Position numbers and translations under genes: made by a program. From NCBI GenBank assembly GCA_947359465.1, contig OX375872.1, forward strand, positions 125,996,337-126,060,336: a DNA stretch of 64,000 bases. The letters are read 5' to 3'. Under the pieces are notes generated by a model. That model did not search any database and was not told the origin of the DNA. It saw only the letters and a program-made list of their open reading frames with translations. The DNA is from Metellina segmentata (lineage: Eukaryota > Arthropoda > Arachnida > Araneae > Tetragnathidae). Of the stretch, positions 57,748-64,000 are shown one piece after another; within the stretch, counting starts at the first letter, position 1; every line of letters starts with the position of its first letter.

Positions 57748-58437
57748 ATGTCATTTCTTGGGAGAGCTAGAAAGGAGGAGGTGAAAATTTTGGCAATTGA
57801 ATTAGGAGAAGAGGTTCCTCCAGATGCTAAAATGATTCACTTGTAAAATATAATAGAAGGTTCTAAATTATTTGATGCAAAACGTGTGGAAGATTTAATG
57901 ATATCTCTTATTAATGAAAGACAGGAACGAGAGGAAGCTAGACGAAGGTTGAAAGAAGCTGTTTGGAGTCAGGAAAGTGCTGAAAGGGCGTGTGAATTTA
58001 TATGACGGAGATGGGCTCGTATAGAAGCCGATGAGAGGTTGGGAGGAATGAAAAGATCTTGCGAAGAAGAGTGGGAACTAGCCGGAGAGAGACTGAAAGC
58101 TGCTCGAGAAGAGGCAGAAAAGAGAAAGTACCAGTATGAAACCAAATTACGGGAATTTGAAATGCAGAGGGAGAAAGGGTTAGAAAGAAAAAATCAAGAG
58201 GAAGAAAAAAAGGAAGAAGTAATTTCAGTTCCAGAGTTTGAAGCTGAGATAGATAATGACGAAGGCGATTTGTTTTCTTTCCCGCCAAATGAGATGGAAT
58301 CTTGTGAAGGACTTGAACTTCTGAAAATTGATTCCCAAACGTTCATTGAAATGCAGAAGGAGAAGAGTTCAGAAAGAGAAAAACAAGACGAAAAAAAAGA
58401 GAAGCCGTTGACAACACTCCAATCTGTTTGCCTTTAG
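57748..58437 (+). pseudogene. coiled-coil gag-like protein, two stops
   Basis: One frame from an ATG at 57748 (MSFLGRARKEEVKILAIELG) to a TAG at 58435, interrupted by TAA at 57844 and TGA at 58003. After the N-terminal globular segment comes a long Glu/Arg/Lys-rich stretch (~57900-58230) that reads as a coiled coil, then an acidic segment. This is the arrangement of gag proteins in a group of spider LTR elements with an N-terminal 'ELGEEV' motif. It is non-functional because of the stops. Confidence 0.65.
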
Positions 58438-59372
58438 CAGAGGTGGAGCTACAAGGAATGTTCGGGCATGTAATAACCAAAGTCGTAGTTGCCTGAAATC
58501 CCTCTGACAAAGAAATACATTTGCTGGGGAATGGAAGTGATACACTTCTAGAAAAGATGAAGGTGGATGATGTGCCACATCAGGTGAGCACCATTCAACC
58601 ACATGCTCAGAGACAAATGGCTCAACAAGTGGAAGAAAAAAAAGAAGACGAAGAGGAAAGGGAAGAAGTTATCAATTATGATTTGGAATTCGTTGACTGC
58701 AGACACGCCAGTGATGATGAAATAGAAGAAATACAGGATATACTTAAGGGTTCTGGGAGAAATGGTTGCATGGAACTGCCATGGGAAATGGAATTGACCG
58801 AAAACTGCGTTGAGGCTTCTCCAGAACTTGGAGATGGAGATGAAGATGAAGCTGATCCCACAACGATTCCAATAGGCAGCACCGGCCTAGGAATTGTGAC
58901 TGGTCATGTCTTACATATTGTTGCAGCACAAACTAACTTGTGTTTGCATGTCACTCCACTTTCACCCCAGAGAGTTCAGACACTTGTTACACAACCCACA
59001 AGTGTAGGTCCTTATAGAAATACACAGCACATTGTCTCTCTAGCTATACCTTATTTATCTTCCGATCTCCACATGCGTGTACCGCTTTTCGCTTGTCCTC
59101 AGTCTAGAACTAGAGAAGCAAGCTACGGGCAATTTGTGCCCATGGTCCCGACAGGACACAAGAAATTCGTTGGACAGATTGAAAATGAATCGAATCAGAA
59201 AAACAAGGCGACTGCCAAAAAGCATTTCCACAGACACAAGAAAAAAACTGTGAAACTCGGAGTATGCAGGTGTTATAGAATTGAAAGCATTGATTCTTAC
59301 CCTAGGGAAATTGTCATGAGTGAAGCCTTTTCCCTTTACGGTTACACACCTAGCACACACACTCTTCAGTAA
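58414..59372 (+). pseudogene. protease-like stretch and acidic 270-residue frame
   Basis: A +2 change relative to gag at ~58410-58440 leads into LPLAEVELQGMFGHVITKVV, like the start of the protease-type domain that follows gag in related elements; a TGA at ~58494 interrupts it. From ~58497 the frame is open to a TAA at 59370 (first ATG at 58557). It starts with KMKVDDVPHQVS, is acidic in the middle (EEKKEDEEEREE, GDGDEDEAD) and basic near the end (KKHFHRHKKKTVKL). I recognise no enzyme motif in the last 170 residues; a pol frame would be expected here and is absent. Confidence 0.5.
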
Positions 59373-59619
59373 ATGTAATTAAGTAATTATGTCTTAGGTA
59401 TCTTTTATTTTGTTTTGTGTTATTTGTATAATTTCTAACATTAAATTTTGTTGTGTAAAAATTGTGTCAGTACCCTGAATTTGGTGATGCACTGATTCAG
59501 TCTGGTAGGTTGGTACTGGCCCCTTTGTGTGAGCACTTATGCTCATTACTTTTCATTTTCTTTTCGGGACTTTTCTTTGATCGAGATCTGCAGAAAAGTT
59601 TTCTTGGAGGGGAGGAGTC
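59373..59619. other. 3' untranslated part of the LTR element
   Basis: No gene; ends in the purine tract GGAGGGGAGGAG (59608-59618) just before the 3' LTR. Confidence 0.6.
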
Positions 59620-59920
59620 TCTAACGTCTTGAAGATACAGAATCATTATCGAGAATCGTGGGAGCTCACAACAGGAATCGTTCCCGATGTCTACCCCCTG
59701 GTCCGACTACGGAAGTGACGACTGGGGGAGGCGGGCTGGGAAGAAACAACTTTGAAGAGGCTTTGCTAGCCGCAGACGATTTGAGGAACTTTTAATCTTA
59801 CGGAGGCTGTATTGTATCGGTGATGGACATCGTCTTTAAATATAAAACTGTATAGTGCATATTCTGTAAATTTTAACTCTCAATATAAGTATTTTAACCA
59901 GGAAATGGTTTTACTTTTTC

Positions 59921-59922
<2 letters not shown>
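59620..59922 (+). repeat. 3' LTR, 3' end replaced by TA repeat
   Basis: Begins TCTAACGTCTTG (G to C at the second base relative to the 5' LTR) and matches the 5' LTR to TTTTTCGT, where a TA run begins. Confidence 0.85.

Positions 59923-59959
<37 letters not shown>
59923..59959. repeat. (TA)n tract, mariner target
   Basis: About 18 TA units; the mariner element inserted at its right end. Confidence 0.9.
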
Positions 59960-59962
<3 letters not shown>

Positions 59963-61358
59963 GGTGTTTCAGTGAACCGTTTCAGAACTTCTAAGAGGGG
60001 TAGGGTACATCCTGACGAACCAAAATCAAATACCAATGGGCAGTCAGAAATGCTTTCCTGACGCGGTAGTAGGCGTTGTGCGAAAATCCCGAGCTTTTGT
60101 GTAGGGAATCTTCATTTCGCACAAGAACGCCAGAATTACACGATCGCAGAGTTAGCCGATATGCATTTGGCGTACGATGCTGCAAATTGAAGTGGGCCAG
60201 CCTCACAGCGTTTGTACGCGGAACGATATCCGACGAGGCGTATCCCTAGTCATAATTTCTTTGCAAGACTGCACCAGAGGTTAGCTGAGACAGGTTCATT
60301 AGAAAGAGCTGACAGGGACAGGGTAAGAACAGCACGGACTGCAGACGTCGAACAGAATGTGCTGCAGCATGTACAGGGGAATCCAAGAACGAGTACACGA
60401 AGTGTAGCAAACGCAGTCGGGGTTTCCCATTGTAGCGTCTGGAGGATTCTCCGAGAAGAAGACATGCATCCGTTTCACGTGCAGCGTGTCCAGACACAGC
60501 AACCGGAGGATTATGCACCTCGTATTGCTTTCGCTCAATGGTACCTTGGAAAATGTGCTACAAATCCCCTTTTTCCTGCTGAAGTGTTGTTTTCCGATGA
60601 GGCATCCTTCACAAGGGAAGGAATTTTCAACACGCATAACGACCATATCTGGGCGGTCGAGAACCCGCATGCAATACGACGTCGTGCAGCAGAGATTCGA
60701 TTTTCGGTCAATGTATGGGCCGGTATTATGGGAGATCACGTCATCGGACCTAACTACTTGCTCTTTCTGCAGCAAGTATTGCCACAACTTTTGAGAGACG
60801 AACAGATTTCTACATCGACGCAACAGACAATGTGGTTCCAACACGATGGAGCCCCTGCCCATTATAGCGGAGATGTTCGTAACTACCTGGATGTCACATT
60901 TGGTCAACAGTGGATCGGACGTGGTGGTCCCGTGCGTTGGCCTGCTCGGTCACCTGACCTATCATGTCTTGATTTTTATTTCTGGGGTCATCTGAAATCG
61001 CTAGTTTATGACACCCCTGTTGACAATGTTGAGGAGCTGGTTGCAAGAATTGCAGTAGCTGCCGGAGAAATTCTAGGTATGCCTGGAGTATTCCAGAATG
61101 TTCGGATGTCCATGCGTCGGAGATATGAGGCGTGCATTGTAGCCCGTGGAACACTTACTTTAATCCATGTTCCTTTTGCTTCTTTTCATGTATTATTAAA
61201 ACGATTTCTCACTTACGGTCTCTTTTCTTTACGGTGCTTCTGTGTACAACACCGCTTCAGGAAAGCATTTCCGACCCCACATTGCTATATGATTTCGAGT
61301 TGTCAGGATGTACCCTACCCCTCTTAGAAGTTCTGAAACAGTTCACTGAAACACCCTG
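59960..61358 (+). mobile_element. DD41D mariner-type element
   Basis: Terminal inverted repeats of ~55 bp: CAGGGTGTTTCAGTGAAC on the left and GTTCACTGAAACACCCTG on the right, continuing inward with TTCTAAGAGGGGTAGGGTAC and its complement. TA flanks both ends (59958-59959, 61359-61360). Total 1399 bp with one transposase gene. The long, nearly perfect inverted repeats suggest it is young. Confidence 0.9.
60161..61327 (+). pseudogene. mariner-type transposase (DD41D), one early stop
   Basis: Cut-and-paste transposase. The likely ATG is at 60161 (MHLAYDAAN) but a TGA at 60188 follows; from 60191 the frame is open through the whole protein. The N-terminal DNA-binding region is at ~60200-60460 (TRSVANAVGVSHCSVWRIL is the helix-turn-helix). 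Catalytic residues are in LFSDEASF, FQHDGAPAH and SCLDFYFWG. By my count 41 residues separate the second and third Asp, making it the DD41D group and not classic DD34D mariner. After CIVARG the frame runs on through the 3' inverted repeat to 61327 with residues that look non-homologous, so the true C-terminal stop has probably been lost. Confidence 0.85.
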
Positions 61359-61360
61359 TA

Positions 61361-61499
61361 TATACTGCAACTGTTCAGTTCGTTGAAGGAATCGACAGAA
61401 CTCAATTTTTACAAGGAAGAAAAAGGTTGTCAGTTCGATGCGCAGTCTTCAACGCGCCCAGAAAGGGTTGAGAGTTTATGGCGTAGTTAGCGATGCGTT
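61361..61499. other. short spacer
   Basis: No feature beyond the flank of the mariner element. Confidence 0.4.
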
Positions 61500-61502
61500 A
61501 AT

Positions 61503-61600
61503 AGTTCAGTTGGCTGTCAACACACCAGTAATTCAATTAGCTGTCAACACACCAATTGTTCAGTTGACTGTCAACACACCAATAGTTCAGTTAGCTAACA
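61503..61600 (+). repeat. ~29 bp minisatellite, four copies
   Basis: Unit based on GTTCAGTTGGCTGTCAACAC followed by ACCAAT. GTTGACTGTCAAC in one copy is itself a short inverted repeat. The 67-codon frame across it is a by-product. Confidence 0.85.
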
Positions 61601-61639
61601 GTTCTTTTTGCTACAAACTCCAATTTACGTTTTCAGTGT

Positions 61640-62220
61640 AATAATTTTACAATAACTAAGGGGATTCGCCTACGCTTGCCACCAGTGTTCCGCCGAACCT
61701 AAATAGGTGTTCCGTGACAATTGGGAAAGATTTTATACTGTAGCGTTTGGCATTAAATAATTTAAACAAAGCTCTTGACTAATGAGTTTCTATTTACAGT
61801 TGTATACAAAGCTTAATTTATCACACTTCGGCTACAATGACGTTGGTCAAAGCTCATTAAATCTCATCCCAGGGTGGGATATCCGAGAAAATAGTTCAAT
61901 ATCGAACTCTGGTAGACATTCTACAGCAAATTTTTACCCAGGATGGGAACTAGAACAAAGCTTTGTTCTCTCCAATTTTTCAAACGATCATCTCCCCTCG
62001 AGAGCTTCCAGCCTTTCCAAAAACTCCATAGATGCCAGATCAGAACAGAGTCGCCATCCTTTTGGTCTGCCGACGCTCCGTCTAGACTCGTTGACACCTG
62101 TCTATGGTCATGAGATGTCTTTCCTAGCCTCGCTGAAGGGTCCCACTTTACATCTATTTTTAGAAGTATTGTATGAAATATGTTTCTTCATTTAGCCTCG
62201 TAATAGGGTTCCAATTTTAT
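61640..62220. other. hairpin-rich unassigned stretch
   Basis: Contains a perfect 18 bp palindrome AGAACAAAGCTTTGTTCT (61952-61969), ATCCCA-GGG-TGGGAT (61866-61880) and AGTTC-AATATC-GAACT (61893-61908). A 137-codon frame (61782-62195) spans it but has no recognisable domain. It could be the leader of another retroelement. Confidence 0.4.
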
Positions 62221-62699
62221 CCACACTCAACGTGGCAGGATGTTTGTCACCTTGTTCAGTATTAGGCAGACGTCACAATACACTGCAATACATTTAAATA
62301 TCTTCTACTTCACATTGAAAGCCGAGTGATGATCAATTTCCACTGACATATGTTTATTGTCCTGTTTTCTTCTTATTCTATCACAGTCACACGCGTTACA
62401 ATGCGGGACTTCAAAGAACTATTTTAGTTTTCTGGTACATTTTTCATACTTTTTTTACACAATTTCTCAATATTGGGAACAATATGTCAAATTTACAATA
62501 GGTTATAATTTTTTACGTGTTTTTATTCAACGCGTTTTTTTCTGGAACCAATGTACTGTGTTAAAACAGGATTGGGTGTATACTTTTCAAACATACAAAT
62601 GAATTAAATTTGCATAAAAACGGTAGCGATTTTCTTGTTTTTTAATTTAGTCTGATTGCTTACAATGTCGAATTTTGTTCATTTTGACAAAAAATTTGT
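62221..62699. other. AT-rich spacer
   Basis: I see no supported feature; an 81-codon hydrophobic frame at 62357 is probably chance. Confidence 0.5.
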
Positions 62700-64000
62700 T
62701 CTCTCTCTCTCTTATTTCAGAATTTAAATATTATTCAAAAACTACCCATGGATTTTTGGTTGAAAGCAGGAACTTCAACAAAAGGAGGGCAAAGTATTTC
62801 TACTGATACGTCTATCATTGAAGAAGAAAATGATCCCAAAACTGTGGTTTATTCAAAATCTTATAATAAAGAAGTGTCATCTATGAACAGGCCAAAACGG
62901 AAGTACGTTGAAAGTTATTTAAATTTGGGATTTACGTATATTGGCAATTCAATTCTCCTGATGCAATGCGTGTTTTGTGTCATAAAATACTCGCAAACAG
63001 CTCTTTGGCTCCAGCAAAACTTCGCAGGTACTTCGAAACGTTACACTGACTATAAAGGAAAAAACATGCAATTTTTTAAGAAACAACGTGACTCATTAGA
63101 AAAGTCCAAACTTGAAATGATTACAATGGCTAAAACTGAAAATGTAACAGAGGCATCTTACCGCGAGAGTTATCGCATTGCACTTAATGGTGAAGACGAT
63201 TGAAGAGACACTCATTAAGCCATGTGCGAAAGATATGGTGTCATGTGTTCTTAACGAGCAGGCTATTAAAAAAATATATGCAATACAAATATCAAATAAT
63301 ACTGTTTCACGACGCATTAAAGATCTTTCTACTAGCATAGAGAAATAGTTAATTCATCGTCTTGGATTTGGCAGTGAAATGTATTGCAAATGGATGAATC
63401 TACAGATGTCGCAGGACTAGCTGTACTACTTGTATTTGTTCGTTACACATAAGATAAAAGTATTAAAGAAGATTTACTCATGGGTGCGCATATTTACATG
63501 GACAAACTACAGAAGAAGATACATTCAACTGTATTAGTGATTACATTACAAATAAATATATAGGTTGGGAGAAGTGTATTGATATTTGTACAGATGGTGC
63601 TCGGGCAATAGTAGGAAAGATGAAAGGTGTTGTCTCACGTATCCAGAAAGTAGCTACAAGATCCACCAAAAGTCATTGTATTTTGCATAGGCAAGCACTG
63701 GTGATTAAAAAAATTTCCACAAATTTAAAAAATGTTATGGATGAAGCCGTGAAAGTGATAAACTATGTAAATTAAAGAGCACTTCAATCCAGATTATTTA
63801 AACAAAATTTTGCGATTAAATGGTAGTGGACACAAAGTACTTTTTTAACATAATGAAGAGAGATGGCTATCCAGAGGAAAAGCACTATTAAGACTTTATG
63901 AACTTCAAAGTGAGTTATTGGTCTCCTTGAAGGCACAAAGAAAATCAGGACAATATTTTGTTGAAGTTTTAACAAATCCTTCATGGCTGATAAAACTTGC
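62700..64000 (+). pseudogene. ZBED-type hAT transposase, broken and cut by the window end
   Basis: A splice-acceptor-like CTCTCTCTCTTATTTCAG ends at 62720. The ATG at 62748 (MDFWLKAG) starts 151 open codons that include a BED-like zinc-finger region (KYVESYLNLGFTYIG, then a C-x2-C at MQCVFCVIKY). A frame change near 63195 and several stops follow, but the family pattern continues: NEQAIKKI, YC..MDESTDVAG at ~63385, ICTDGARAIVGKMKGVV at ~63585, HCILHRQAL at ~63675, and NEERWLSRGKALLRL at ~63850. These are the catalytic-domain landmarks of ZBED5/SCAND3-like hAT transposases. The C-terminal dimerisation region lies beyond the window. Confidence 0.8.

Larger units (their letters stand above)
56124..59922 (+). 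mobile_element. non-autonomous LTR retrotransposon (gag only)
   Basis: Flanked by ~300 bp LTRs. The internal part carries an unusual hairpin-rich leader, a broken coiled-coil gag frame, a short protease-like stretch and a 270-residue frame, and then goes straight to a purine tract and the 3' LTR. No reverse transcriptase, RNase H or integrase is present anywhere between the LTRs, so it must have been mobilised by a relative. The gag type resembles one common in orb-weaver spiders (recollection). Confidence 0.75.

Noticed and set aside
57998..58288. 96-codon minus-strand frame opposite gag
   Set aside because: Leu/Phe-rich complement of a Glu/Lys-rich coiled coil; a shadow frame.
60246..61154. 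Long minus-strand frames (up to 202 codons) opposite the DD41D transposase
   Set aside because: Shadows of the plus-strand gene, which has all catalytic motifs.

Overview
The window is eukaryotic and looks like repeat-rich arthropod DNA, most likely from a spider. It is AT-rich and has no bacterial gene layout. It is packed with Tc1/mariner, hAT, Helitron-like, CR1-like LINE and LTR elements, and with one large satellite array. Several families (the Tc1 transposase type, the coiled-coil gag type, and the repeat at 44.1 and 53.2 kb) resemble ones I know from orb-weaver spiders. That assignment is recollection, not a search result. I see no ordinary multi-exon host gene.

Layout. 1-3.5 kb: AT-rich, non-coding, with diverged internal duplications. 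3.5-7.4 kb: a ~1.03 kb unit in three tandem copies, then an inverted partial copy. 7.7-8.9 kb: a decayed hAT transposase cut by a Helitron-like element. 9.2-13.4 kb: two dead Tc1 copies on the minus strand, the second at the edge of the satellite. 13.4-34.05 kb: a ~20.7 kb satellite of ~575-590 bp units, each built from two related halves, with higher-order repetition and (AT)n tracts. 34.04-39.6 kb: a gene island with an unidentified ~206 aa protein, a single-BIR plus RING inhibitor-of-apoptosis protein (IAP), a 104-codon Cys/His fragment, a duplicated short frame, and an ALKBH2-like dioxygenase broken by one frameshift. A diverged satellite unit returns at 41.1 kb, so the island sits inside satellite territory.

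41-64 kb is a transposon graveyard: a CR1-like LINE tail; a dead Ty3/gypsy element (45.99-50.58 kb) nested in Helitron-like sequence; two terminal-inverted-repeat elements (51.6-52.5 kb); two Helitron-like elements (54-56 kb); an LTR element (56.1-59.9 kb) with gag and protease-like sequence but no reverse transcriptase or integrase; a DD41D mariner in a TA tract at its 3' LTR; and a ZBED-type hAT pseudogene running off the end.

The two places most worth attention are the satellite-embedded IAP/AlkB island, which may be an old integrated large DNA virus or a cluster of captured host genes, and the leader of the 56-60 kb LTR element. That leader carries a tandem array of about fourteen short hairpins whose stems are kept while their loops vary. 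Most coding sequence here is broken; the best intact frames are the IAP, the 206 aa protein and the body of the DD41D transposase.
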